Shown in pieces: positions 15,577 through 23,587 of a stretch of 30,586 nucleotides of DNA. The stretch comes from JAVBOD01 sp031551045 (GTDB lineage: Bacteria > Bacteroidota > Bacteroidia > Bacteroidales > UBA932), in assembly GCA_031551045.1 (NCBI GenBank), contig JAVBOD010000027.1, positions 1-30,586 on the forward strand, written 5' to 3'. Position 1 is the stretch's first letter; every line of letters starts with the position of its first letter. The notes below the pieces were generated by a model. It saw only the letters and a list, made by a program, of their open reading frames with translations, had not been told where the DNA came from and did not search any database. A program made the position numbers and the translations under genes.

Positions 15577-16359
15577 TTACTTTACTTCTATCTCATACAG
15601 TTTCGGCCAATTTTTACCGGTCACCAACAACCGCTTGCCGGCAGGATCGAATGCAATGCCGTTCATTACATCTGTATTGACGGTACGAAGGTTGCGCGGC
15701 AAAATACCACGGAGGTTGACAATGCCAATTACGTTGCCGTTTTCCGGGTCGATACGTACAATGTAATCTTGTTCGTAAACATTGGCCCAAATTTCTCCAT
15801 TGATATATTCTAATTCGTTGAGATAACGGACTACTCCTTTGTCATTGCGTACTGTGATACGGCGTACCTCGGCGAAGTTATCGGGATTCATAAAATACAA
15901 ACGCTCGCTGCCGTCACTCATGATAAGCTGTTTCCCGTTTGTGGTAAGCCCCCAGCCTTCGGTAGCATAATGCAGAGTGCCTATTTGACGAAAAGTCGCA
16001 ATGTCATATACAAAACAAGTTTGTTCGCGCCATGTCAGTACATAAATTTTATTATTCAGCACACACGACCCTTCTGCAAAATATTTTTTATCGAATGTCG
16101 TCATTTGTAAGGTACGCCCCGTAGCGGGATCTAACCTACGCAGGGTCGATTGGCCGTATTGTCCGGTAGTTTCGTATAGGTTGCCGTTATGAAAAAACAA
16201 GCCTTGCGTATAGGCATTCACATCGTGGTTGTAACTTCTTATTACCTTGTAGGAATACGATGTAGGCGTTTTTGGGGTGTTATTTTTTTGTGCCGAGAGT
16301 ATGATGATACCGGTAGTTGTAAGTAAACCAATCAATACTATGCCTATTATTTTTTTCAT
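15577..16359 (-). CDS. Plant-type glutaminyl-peptide cyclotransferase, exported
   Basis: Converts N-terminal Gln of peptides or proteins to pyroglutamate. It belongs to the five-bladed beta-propeller family first described from papaya, not the M28-like type. The ATG at 16359 gives 260 residues and starts directly at a signal peptide or membrane anchor (MKKIIGIVLIGLLTTTG); another ATG lies at 16368. Family segments: NAYTQGLFFHNGNLYETTGQ minus ends, GQSTLRRLD, FAEGSCV, EGWGLTTNG, SDGSERLYF, LNELEYINGEIWANVY, MNGIAFDP, LVTGKNWPKLYEI at the C-terminus. In Bacteroidetes such enzymes are thought to modify Gln exposed after signal peptidase cleavage. It is divergent from pssA and has its own predicted -7 box. 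Confidence 0.9.
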   Translation of the reverse strand: MKKIIGIVLIGLLTTTGIIILSAQKNNTPKTPTSYSYKVIRSYNHDVNAYTQGLFFHNGNLYETTGQYGQSTLRRLDPATGRTLQMTTFDKKYFAEGSCVLNNKIYVLTWREQTCFVYDIATFRQIGTLHYATEGWGLTTNGKQLIMSDGSERLYFMNPDNFAEVRRITVRNDKGVVRYLNELEYINGEIWANVYEQDYIVRIDPENGNVIGIVNLRGILPRNLRTVNTDVMNGIAFDPAGKRLLVTGKNWPKLYEIEVK

Positions 16360-16391
16360 GGGATACATGGTTGTTTTTCGCTTTTATTCAC

Positions 16392-16410
16392 TAAATTTGT
16401 GGCAAATTTA
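16392..16410. promoter_or_regulatory. Face-to-face -7 boxes of pssA (+) and the cyclotransferase gene (-)
   Basis: TAAATTTG (16392-16399) on the plus strand and the same word on the minus strand (16403-16410), separated by TGG; together an exact 8-bp inverted repeat. Each fits TAnnTTTG. A GTTG 18 bp upstream (16370-16373) could be the plus -33. The minus -33 is unclear. Confidence 0.55.
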
Positions 16411-16420
16411 CGAAGAATTT

Positions 16421-17155
16421 ATGAATAAAATCATACGGGCGATTCCCAATACTATTACGAGCCTTAATCTATTGTTCGGCTGTATTGCTATAGTGTTCGC
16501 ATTGCGTGGCTGGACAGATTTCGCGGTATATTGTATTTTTGCTGCGGCAGTGTGTGATTTTTGCGATGGCCTGTCTGCCCGCTTAGTGAAAGCATATTCC
16601 GAATTGGGAAAGCAGTTAGACTCTTTGGCGGATGTGGTGAGTTTTGGAGTGGCACCGGCTGCTTTACTTCATAAAAACTTAGAATCACTCCTGTCTGATA
16701 AGATTACCGGAAGCTTTGATGGCGGGCTACTATGGGAATTACTGACATTCTTCCCTTTTGTAGTGGCTATATTCTCTGCTTTACGTTTGGCAAAATTCAA
16801 TATAGATACCCGGCAAAGCAATAGTTTTATAGGGCTTCCCGTCCCTGCAAACGCATTACTTTTGGCATCATTGGTGAGTTTGTCATGGATAACTTGTTGG
16901 CCGGGCATGTTGATCGTGTGTATTGTTTCATCGACATTATTGGTATGTAATTTACCGATGTTTGCCTTGAAATTAAAAAATCTGCGATGGAGCGACAATA
17001 AAATTCAATATATATTTTTATTAATGTGCTTACTAATTGTATTGTACACTATTGTTTTTAACCAACAGTTCATGCTATCCATAGCGTTGATTTTTAGTGG
17101 TTACATTGCTTTCTCTTTTTGTTTATTTATTTTCTCACGCTTTACACGGCGTTAA
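16421..17155 (+). CDS. pssA: CDP-diacylglycerol-serine O-phosphatidyltransferase
   Basis: Makes phosphatidylserine, the precursor of phosphatidylethanolamine, in the inner membrane. The ATG at 16421 gives 244 residues; the frame is open further upstream, but that would overlap the divergent gene and its promoter. The complete CDP-alcohol phosphatidyltransferase motif is present: D46, D49-G50, A53-R54, G63, D67, D71 (CDFCDGLSARLVKAYSELG followed by KQLDSLAD). Several hydrophobic segments follow (about 93-110, 140-180, 200-240). purS starts 28 bp downstream on the same strand. Confidence 0.93.
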   Translation: MNKIIRAIPNTITSLNLLFGCIAIVFALRGWTDFAVYCIFAAAVCDFCDGLSARLVKAYSELGKQLDSLADVVSFGVAPAALLHKNLESLLSDKITGSFDGGLLWELLTFFPFVVAIFSALRLAKFNIDTRQSNSFIGLPVPANALLLASLVSLSWITCWPGMLIVCIVSSTLLVCNLPMFALKLKNLRWSDNKIQYIFLLMCLLIVLYTIVFNQQFMLSIALIFSGYIAFSFCLFIFSRFTRR

Positions 17156-17183
17156 TTTTGAACTTTAAAATCTTAACATAATT

Positions 17184-17435
17184 ATGAAATTTGTTGCAGA
17201 AATAAATGTGATGCCTTTGAAGGCTTTATTGGATCCACAGGGAAAAGCGGTTACATCCGTAATTCACAATATCGGTTTTGCCGAAATGAATAATGTTCGC
17301 ATTGGCAAACATATAACTATAGAAATAGAAGCTGCCGACGAAAAGAAAGCCGCAGCACAGGTGGAAGAAGTATGTAAAAAAGCCCTCCATAATCCGATTA
17401 TGGAAGGCTACGAGTTTACGTTGCACAAAGCCTAA
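17184..17435 (+). CDS. purS: Phosphoribosylformylglycinamidine synthase subunit PurS
   Basis: Small subunit of the three-part FGAM synthase (PurS-PurL-PurQ), step 4 of purine synthesis. 83 residues, normal PurS length; MKFVAEINVMPLKALLDPQGKAV-like start, the VRIGKHITIEIEA strand, and the C-terminal NPIMEGYEF segment are typical. It sits 28 bp after pssA, without purL or purQ in the window, so its partners must be elsewhere, if they exist. It converges with prs, with one base between the two stop codons, leaving no room for a terminator. prs makes PRPP, the starting substrate of the same pathway. Confidence 0.9.
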   Translation: MKFVAEINVMPLKALLDPQGKAVTSVIHNIGFAEMNNVRIGKHITIEIEAADEKKAAAQVEEVCKKALHNPIMEGYEFTLHKA

Positions 17436-17436
17436 G

Positions 17437-18387
17437 CTACATTACAAAGCTGTTGCTGATAGATTTGTAATTATATACTTTGTCGATTACATCGGCAAAC
17501 AATTCGGCCATTGACAATACTTTGATTTTACTTTTGTCCACCTCGGGAGCACAGCGCAAAGGAATGGTATCCGTTACGATTACTTCTTTCAGCGCCGAAC
17601 GGGCAATACGGTCGTAGGCAGGGCCTGAGAGTACGGCATGAGAAGCCATGGCACGCACGCTTAATGCACCTTTCTCTATCATCATATCGGCAGCTTTGCT
17701 GATAGTGCCGGCCGTGTCAATCATATCATCCAAGATAATTACGTTGCGGCCTTCCACATCGCCGATAGCCGTCATATTACCCACTACATTTGCTTTTTCG
17801 CGTGATTTGTGGCAAATAATCATAGGGCATTGCAGGATGCGGGCGTAAGCATTGGCACGCTTTGCACCTCCCATGTCGGGCGCTGCTATCGATAAATTTT
17901 CTAATTGCAAATTTTTGATGTATGGTAATAATACGCTGCTGGCATAAATATGATCTACGGGAAAATCAAAAAATCCCTGAATCTGATCGGCATGCAAGTC
18001 GGCGGTCATCACACGGTCGCAACCGCTGGCAGCAAGCAAATTTGCTACTAATTTTGCGCCGATAGATACCCGTGGACGGTCCTTGCGGTCTTGCCGCGCC
18101 CAACCGAAATAAGGCATCACGGCAATTACTTTATAGGCCGATGCGCGGCGTGCAGCGTCAATCATCAGCAATAGTTCAAATAAATTATCTACCGGAGGAA
18201 AAGTAGATTGCACAATAAAAACGGTGGCTCCGCGCACACTTTCGTCGAAAGCCGGTTGAAATTCGCCGTCGCTGAATTCTGTTACACAAGTTTTTCCGAG
18301 TTCCACACCAAGCGCTTTAGCAATACGCTCTGCTAAATAGCGGGACGCTCTTCCTGAAAAGATCTTAATTTCGTGGGTAGGGTACAT
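17437..18387 (-). CDS. prs: Ribose-phosphate pyrophosphokinase (PRPP synthetase)
   Basis: Transfers pyrophosphate from ATP to ribose 5-phosphate to give PRPP, used for purines, pyrimidines, NAD, His and Trp. The ATG at 18387 (MYPTHEIKIFSGRASRYLAE) gives 316 residues, the normal length; a GTG at 18408 is rejected because a predicted -7 box overlaps it. Motifs: FSDGEFQP, PYFGWARQDRK, TADLHADQIQGFFDFPVDH, DMGGAKRANAYA, and the PRPP-binding loop VIILDDMIDTAGTI. It converges with purS. It is divergent from the first glycosyltransferase gene. Confidence 0.97.
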   Translation of the reverse strand: MYPTHEIKIFSGRASRYLAERIAKALGVELGKTCVTEFSDGEFQPAFDESVRGATVFIVQSTFPPVDNLFELLLMIDAARRASAYKVIAVMPYFGWARQDRKDRPRVSIGAKLVANLLAASGCDRVMTADLHADQIQGFFDFPVDHIYASSVLLPYIKNLQLENLSIAAPDMGGAKRANAYARILQCPMIICHKSREKANVVGNMTAIGDVEGRNVIILDDMIDTAGTISKAADMMIEKGALSVRAMASHAVLSGPAYDRIARSALKEVIVTDTIPLRCAPEVDKSKIKVLSMAELFADVIDKVYNYKSISNSFVM

Positions 18388-18407
18388 GATTTTGAATAAA
18401 ATTTTCA

Positions 18408-18415
18408 CAAAAGTA
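18408..18415 (-). promoter_or_regulatory. -7 box for prs
   Basis: Minus-strand TACTTTTG, 20 bp before the ATG at 18387. No good -33 box. It supports the downstream ATG rather than the GTG at 18408. Confidence 0.5.
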
Positions 18416-18454
18416 ATAAAAAAACAAATGTTACGCTACACGGATAAATTTTAT

Positions 18455-18462
18455 TATCTTTG
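18455..18462 (+). promoter_or_regulatory. -7 box for the glycosyltransferase pair
   Basis: TATCTTTG with a weak -33-like TTAC (18431-18434, spacer 20). Transcription from here would give a leader of about 155 nt with a dyad (18471-18498) and a 29-codon ORF. Confidence 0.5.
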
Positions 18463-18470
18463 ATTTTTTA

Positions 18471-18498
18471 ATCACATGATAATGTTATCCTTTGTGAT
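18471..18498 (+). promoter_or_regulatory. Stem-loop/dyad at the start of the glycosyltransferase leader
   Basis: ATCACA (18471-18476) pairs with TGTGAT (18493-18498), and inside it GATAA (18478-18482) with TTATC (18485-18489). It begins about 8 bp after the -7 box, so it would be at the mRNA 5' end or act as an operator. Confidence 0.35.
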
Positions 18499-18531
18499 AG
18501 GTTATTATTTTGTAGCAATTTGATAAAAGAA

Positions 18532-18621
18532 ATGGCTTTGCACGAATCATTATTCTTCGCGGCGATCGTCTCTTTTTGTTTATTTTGTAGTATAGTGCTG
18601 AATTGTATGGAATTGCAATAA
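18532..18621 (+). CDS. Possible 29-residue hydrophobic leader peptide
   Basis: ATG at 18532 after AAAAGAA, stop TAA at 18619-18621, two bases before the ATG of the glycosyltransferase. The product starts MALHESLFFAAIVSFCLF and has one hydrophobic stretch. Position and spacing suggest translational coupling, but a chance ORF is quite possible; no family is recognised. Confidence 0.25.
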   Translation: MALHESLFFAAIVSFCLFCSIVLNCMELQ

Positions 18622-18623
18622 TT

Positions 18624-19733
18624 ATGTCGAAAGCCAAAGAAACTATGAGTACAGGTATCTTACATGTATTTGCATCCTCTACCTGGGGTGGAGGAGAGCA
18701 GTATGTGTATGATTTAGCACAGGAACAGTTGCTAAGAGGCTATCGGGTGGTATTGCTTTCTTCGGTCAGTGAGTCTATTCACAATAGAGTTAAAGATCTC
18801 AAGGCTCCTTATCTGGTCTTAAAAAATAAAGGACGCTTTAGCCCTTTTTCTATACTTCGTATGCGGCAAATCATATTGCGCGAAAAGATTGATATAGTTC
18901 ATGTCCATCAATTCAGGGATGCATTTATAGCTGTTCTTGCAAATATGTTATTGCCTCTTGCGAAACGTCCGAAGGTTGTAATCACCCGGCATTTGGTTAG
19001 GCCTGGAAAAACGAGGTGGATCCGCTGCTGGTTGTATAAAAAGTTATATAGACTGATTTTTGTATCGGAGCTTGCAAAGAAGTCTTTTGAAGAGAACGTT
19101 CGGTTACCATTAGAAAAAACAGTTGTGGTATATAATTGCCTGCCGGATCGGAAGCCTGTTCCGGCGACGGTGAATTATAGATCACAGTATGCAATTGCCG
19201 ACGACTGCTTGGTGGTTGGTTTTCTGGGGCGGTTGGTTCATTATAAAGGGGTGGAGCTTTTGTTGGACGTTGCCGAACGATTGAAAGACAGAAGAATAGT
19301 ATTTTTTCTGGCCGGTAGTGGAGAAAAGAAATACGAAGCTTTCCTGAAAAAATTAATAGCCGAAAGGCATTTGGAAAATCAATTTTTTTTAGTCGGATTT
19401 TTAGAACATCCGGAAAATTTCATAATCCAAATGAATGTCGGCGTATTGCCTTCGTTATGTGTAGAGGCCTTCGGATTTACGGTGTTGGAATTTATGAGAA
19501 TGGGCATACCTACCATTGCAAGTAATACCGGCGCACAAGTGGAATTTGTTAAAGATGGCGAAAACGGCTTGCTTGTGGCTCCTACGGTTAATGAGGTTTC
19601 GAGAGCATTACAAGCCTTATTGGATGATGAGTCTAAGCGTCAGCAAATAGGAAAAAATGCCTTATTATATTGTCAGCAGAATTTTAATTACAATGATTTT
19701 TTTAATAAAATAATTGAAGCGTACGGATTATAA
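18624..19733 (+). CDS. GT4-type glycosyltransferase
   Basis: Transfers a sugar from a nucleotide-sugar donor to a growing glycan, probably at the cytoplasmic face of the membrane. The ATG at 18624 gives 369 residues; the ATG at 18645 (MSTGILHVFASSTWGGGEQ) is also plausible. GT-B fold: the N-terminal WGGGEQYVYDLA loop, middle VGFLGRLVHYKGVELLLD, AGSGEKK, and the donor-binding EAFGFTVLEFMRMGIP (E-x7-E pattern), then the NGLLV segment. The acceptor and sugar cannot be predicted. It is followed by a second GT4-type gene 46 bp downstream. Its leader may contain a small ORF. Confidence 0.88.
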   Translation: MSKAKETMSTGILHVFASSTWGGGEQYVYDLAQEQLLRGYRVVLLSSVSESIHNRVKDLKAPYLVLKNKGRFSPFSILRMRQIILREKIDIVHVHQFRDAFIAVLANMLLPLAKRPKVVITRHLVRPGKTRWIRCWLYKKLYRLIFVSELAKKSFEENVRLPLEKTVVVYNCLPDRKPVPATVNYRSQYAIADDCLVVGFLGRLVHYKGVELLLDVAERLKDRRIVFFLAGSGEKKYEAFLKKLIAERHLENQFFLVGFLEHPENFIIQMNVGVLPSLCVEAFGFTVLEFMRMGIPTIASNTGAQVEFVKDGENGLLVAPTVNEVSRALQALLDDESKRQQIGKNALLYCQQNFNYNDFFNKIIEAYGL

Positions 19734-19779
19734 AGAGGGGTTGGGCTATTGTATAAACGGGATCAATAAACGCCTTTAA

Positions 19780-20841
19780 ATGCAACAACAAAAAATTTTG
19801 ATAGACTTATTGAAGCTGAAGCATATTCACACCGGCTTGGGGCAGGTATGTTTGGCATACGGACGCGAGTTGTCAAAACTGAATAATCCTCGCTTTCGTT
19901 TTACGTTTCTCCTTCCTCGAAATTTTTATGGTTATTTTGGGAATAATGTTGATTACCTGCATCCGTCTTTGAAATATCGGTGCTTCCCTGGTTTGCGAAC
20001 GGTGAAGTTTGATTTGTGGCATAGTACAAATCAAGATGTGGTTTTCTTCCCGGCCAAAGGAACATGCCATGTGTTAACAATCCATGACTTGAATTTTATT
20101 TATGAAAAGACACATGGGAAAATCAAGCGTAGAAAGAGAATATTGAACGCCCTATTGCAAAGGGTTTCACAAGTGGTGGCCATTTCAAATTATACCAAAG
20201 AAGATGTTGTTAGATATCTGCAATTGCAATCACCTATAAAAGTTATTTACAATGGAGTGGATACAAACACTTCAGTTAATGTTGAGCGCCCTGATTTTAT
20301 GGGCGAATATAAGTTTTTCCTGACAGTAGGGGTTTTTAAGCCTAATAAAAATTATACTGCACTTATTGATTTGATGGAAAACTACCCTGATAAATATTTA
20401 GTGATGGCCGGGGACCATACTTCATCATATGGGCAATCCTTGATAAAAAAAATTTTCAACAAGGGGCTGCAGGATAGAATTATTGCTCCCGGAAAGATTA
20501 ACGAAGCTGATAAAATATGGCTATATGCTCACTGTGAGGCGTTATTATTCCCTTCGATAAATGAGGGCATGGGATTGCCAATAATAGAAGCCATGCGTTT
20601 TGGAAAACCGGTGATTGCTTCTAATTTGTCTTGTTTGCCGGAGTTCGGAGGACAGTATGCTTATTACTTTGACTCCTTTGACCCGCTTGATATGCGGAAT
20701 ACGATAGAACAAAGTTTATCCGATTTTCAGGAGCATCCTGAGAGAAAGTGGGAACTCAAAAAGTATGCCGAGCAATTTTCGTGGGAGAAAAATACCCGGC
20801 AATATATTCAATTATTTGAGGAATTGTTGGCTCTTTCGTGA
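19780..20841 (+). CDS. GT4-type glycosyltransferase (mannosyltransferase-like)
   Basis: 353 residues, GT-B fold. Visible: TGLGQVCLAYGREL near the N-terminus, LWHSTNQDV, TIHDLNFIYE, VAISNYTKEDV (typical of GT4 mannosyltransferase-like proteins), VIYNGVD, FLTVGVFKPNKNY, and the donor site FPSINEGMGLPIIEAMRFGKPV. It probably acts with the preceding glycosyltransferase on the same surface glycan. Its 3' end overlaps the 3' end of the opposing O-antigen ligase-like gene by 30 bp (20812-20841). No lipopolysaccharide-export gene is in the window. Confidence 0.88.
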   Translation: MQQQKILIDLLKLKHIHTGLGQVCLAYGRELSKLNNPRFRFTFLLPRNFYGYFGNNVDYLHPSLKYRCFPGLRTVKFDLWHSTNQDVVFFPAKGTCHVLTIHDLNFIYEKTHGKIKRRKRILNALLQRVSQVVAISNYTKEDVVRYLQLQSPIKVIYNGVDTNTSVNVERPDFMGEYKFFLTVGVFKPNKNYTALIDLMENYPDKYLVMAGDHTSSYGQSLIKKIFNKGLQDRIIAPGKINEADKIWLYAHCEALLFPSINEGMGLPIIEAMRFGKPVIASNLSCLPEFGGQYAYYFDSFDPLDMRNTIEQSLSDFQEHPERKWELKKYAEQFSWEKNTRQYIQLFEELLALS

Positions 20842-22047
20842 TGTACCTGTAAAGAAGGGTAGTGCGAAAAAACACATGATTACTGTAAATAATGTTATTT
20901 CTCGTTGCATTAACAATGGAGAATCGGAGAACATATGCAATAGTTGTAGCACGATAAATAATAGCAATCCATAATTCCGGAAGCGAAAAGCGAACCATAG
21001 CAAATAAAGTAAATATCCGCAGAATATGCATAACCACACAACGCCATACTGCAATGTTTCATCGATATATTGATTGTGTGAGTGGAAACAATGAAAACAC
21101 GCCTCTTCCATCTTATTGTCATGAATAGCAGTTTGGAGCGCATGTTCAAAACCCACCCGATAGCCTCCGGTTCCATAACCTGTTAACGGATGTTCTTTAA
21201 TTTTCTCAATACTGGCACGGTGCATCCGCTCTCTGATGGGGTCGTGCCGATTCGTTATTTGGCTTTCTGTTTTGAAAAATAATAAGAAACACAGGATTAA
21301 CCCTGCAATGCCGATTACAACTTTCATCTTAATAGAAAATTTCATCAACAAGAAAATATCAAGTCCTATTATGGCGATAAAAGCCAATAGGCCCATGCGT
21401 GATCCGGAGAGCACGATGTAAATACCAATAAGAATGAGTAGCGAAATGTATTCGACAAGGCGGATATTTTTTTTACTGCGTAAATAAGCGGCGGTAATGT
21501 ATGCCGTAATTAATGACATGGCAACAAAAGTAGGATGCATCTGTTCCGAAAATAAGGTGGTTATTAACGGATAGTAGGTTTTTGAATTTTTTATCCACTC
21601 TATTAATGTGACATCGGAGATAGTTGCATGATGAATTCCATTGACTAAACTTAACAGGCAAAAAACTAAAGCGCTCCGGACAAAGAACACTGCTAACCGC
21701 TTGGTGCTTTCTGTGGAAAATTGAACCATACTGAAAAGCACAGGGAAAAGCAGGAATGAAATATAGCGTTCCATTTCCCGAAATGCGTAAGGGCGGTCGA
21801 TAGCCCATATTATTCCCGTCAAATGGATGAGAAAATATACATAAAAGAAGATGGTTATTGGAGGACAATATATTTTAAAACACTTCCTTTTATTTAAGAA
21901 AAAATAAATACACGTGCTAATTGCAAAAATAGCTGTTCCATAGATTGTAATCTTGGAATCCACAAACAAAGTCAATAACTGTATAGCCAAGCCGGCTTCC
22001 AGCAGTAATAATTTCCATTGCTTTGAGTATGGTTGCAGTATATTCAT
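20812..22047 (-). CDS. O-antigen ligase/polymerase-like membrane protein (Wzy_C family)
   Basis: Multi-spanning inner membrane protein, 411 residues from the ATG at 22047; a TTG four codons upstream would overlap lysS. I count roughly ten to twelve hydrophobic segments. The large periplasmic loop after about residue 265 carries HPLTGYGTGGYRVGF and the HSHNQYIDETLQYGVVW signature of the ligase family. Such proteins join O-polysaccharide to lipid A core, polymerise O-units, or glycosylate proteins; these cannot be separated by sequence alone. The start lies 4 bp after the lysS stop, so it is the last gene of the GT2-GT11-lysS unit. Its tail overlaps the convergent glycosyltransferase gene. Confidence 0.85.
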   Translation of the reverse strand: MNILQPYSKQWKLLLLEAGLAIQLLTLFVDSKITIYGTAIFAISTCIYFFLNKRKCFKIYCPPITIFFYVYFLIHLTGIIWAIDRPYAFREMERYISFLLFPVLFSMVQFSTESTKRLAVFFVRSALVFCLLSLVNGIHHATISDVTLIEWIKNSKTYYPLITTLFSEQMHPTFVAMSLITAYITAAYLRSKKNIRLVEYISLLILIGIYIVLSGSRMGLLAFIAIIGLDIFLLMKFSIKMKVVIGIAGLILCFLLFFKTESQITNRHDPIRERMHRASIEKIKEHPLTGYGTGGYRVGFEHALQTAIHDNKMEEACFHCFHSHNQYIDETLQYGVVWLCIFCGYLLYLLWFAFRFRNYGLLLFIVLQLLHMFSDSPLLMQREITLFTVIMCFFALPFFTGTSRKSQQFLK

Positions 22048-22051
22048 TGCT

Positions 22052-23587
22052 CTATTCAATTGATGTTGTATGTGTTTTCTCCGGCCTCATTTGCGGGAAC
22101 AATAATACATCTTGAATCGACTGCGCTCCGGTCATCATCATCACCAAACGGTCGATACCGATTCCCATGCCCGAAGTGGGAGGCATGCCGTATTCCAGCG
22201 CCCGCACAAAATCCATGTCGATGTGCATGGCTTCATCGTCACCTTTTTCTTTCAATTTTAATTGATCTTGGAAACGCGCCAATTGGTCAATCGGGTCGTT
22301 CAATTCCGAGTAGGCATTGCAAATTTCTTTTCCGTTTATAAATAATTCGAAACGTTCGGTAAGTTGCGGATTGCTGCGGTGGCGCTTGGTAAGCGGCGAC
22401 AGTTCAATCGGATAATCAATGATAAAAGTCGGTTGAATCAGATGCTGTTCACATTTTTCTCCGAAGATGGCATCAATCAATTTTCCTTTTCCCATGGTTT
22501 TGTCCACTTCAATGTGAAGTTGTTTACAGGTATCGCGCAACCGGTCTTCGTCCATACCGGAAATATCCACGCCGGCGTACTCTTTAATGGCTTCGAGCAT
22601 AGGTAAACGGCGGTAAGGGCCTTTGAATTCAATTTCGTTTTTACCGATTTTTACTTTCGTATTACCGTTCACATCCATGGCAATTTTCTCAAACAATTGC
22701 TCGGTAAAATTCATCATCCAGAAATAGTCTTTGTAGGCTACATAAATTTCTAAGCAAGTAAATTCTGGATTGTGCGTGCGGTCCATTCCTTCGTTGCGGA
22801 AGTTGCGCGAAAATTCATACACGCCGGTAAAGCCGCCCACAATCAACCGTTTCAGATAAAGTTCGTTGGCAATGCGTAAATACAGCGGCATATCCAAAGC
22901 GTTGTGGTGGGTAATAAACGGCCGTGCGGCAGCTCCACCGGGAATCGATTGCAGCACGGGCGTATCCACTTCTATGTAATCTTTTGCATTAAAAAATTCC
23001 CGCATGGCGTTTATCAATTTGGTTCGTTTGATAAACACTTCGCGCACTTGCGGATTCACAATCAAATCGACATAACGCATGCGGTAACGCTGTTCGGGAT
23101 CGCTAAAGGCGTCGAATACCTCGCCGTCTTTTTCTTTTACGATGGGTAATACACGCAATGATTTGCTCAGTAATTTCAAGCCTTTGGCATGGATGGACAA
23201 TTCGCCGGTTTGTGTGATAAATGCGTAACCGCTCACACCTACGATATCGCCGATATCCAATAACTTCTTAAAGATGGTGTTGTATAATGTTTTGTCTTCG
23301 CCCGGGCAAATCTCATCGCGTTTCACATATACCTGAATGCGTCCGAACTCATCTTGTAGCTCGAAAAAGGCGGCGGCGCCCATAATGCGGCGTTGCATAA
23401 TACGCCCGGCAATATGTACGTCTGAAAAATTGCCTTTTTCCTTATCGTATTCTTTGTGTAACTGTTCGGTCGTTACATTTACTTCAAATGCTTCGGCCGG
23501 GTAGGCATTCACGCCCAGCGCTTCAATTGCTTTTAACGATTCGCGGCGAATTGCTTCCTGCTCGCTCAGTGCTAAGTGTTGTTCCAT
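22052..23587 (-). CDS. lysS: Lysyl-tRNA synthetase, class II
   Basis: Charges tRNA-Lys. 511 residues: N-terminal OB-fold anticodon-binding domain (about 55-145, VHIAGRIMQRRIMGAAAF) and class II catalytic core with motif 2 FRNEGMDRTHNPEF (263-276) and motif 3 GMGIGIDRLVMM (473-484). All parts are intact. Its ATG lies inside the 3' end of the fucosyltransferase gene (16-bp overlap, different frame), and the O-antigen ligase-like gene starts 4 bp after its stop, so this housekeeping gene is locked into a surface-glycan operon. Confidence 0.97.
   Translation of the reverse strand: MEQHLALSEQEAIRRESLKAIEALGVNAYPAEAFEVNVTTEQLHKEYDKEKGNFSDVHIAGRIMQRRIMGAAAFFELQDEFGRIQVYVKRDEICPGEDKTLYNTIFKKLLDIGDIVGVSGYAFITQTGELSIHAKGLKLLSKSLRVLPIVKEKDGEVFDAFSDPEQRYRMRYVDLIVNPQVREVFIKRTKLINAMREFFNAKDYIEVDTPVLQSIPGGAAARPFITHHNALDMPLYLRIANELYLKRLIVGGFTGVYEFSRNFRNEGMDRTHNPEFTCLEIYVAYKDYFWMMNFTEQLFEKIAMDVNGNTKVKIGKNEIEFKGPYRRLPMLEAIKEYAGVDISGMDEDRLRDTCKQLHIEVDKTMGKGKLIDAIFGEKCEQHLIQPTFIIDYPIELSPLTKRHRSNPQLTERFELFINGKEICNAYSELNDPIDQLARFQDQLKLKEKGDDEAMHIDMDFVRALEYGMPPTSGMGIGIDRLVMMMTGAQSIQDVLLFPQMRPEKTHTTSIE

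Noticed and set aside
16277..16420. 48-residue N-terminal extension of PssA
   Set aside because: It would overlap the divergent cyclotransferase gene and both promoters; the ATG at 16421 gives the normal family start.
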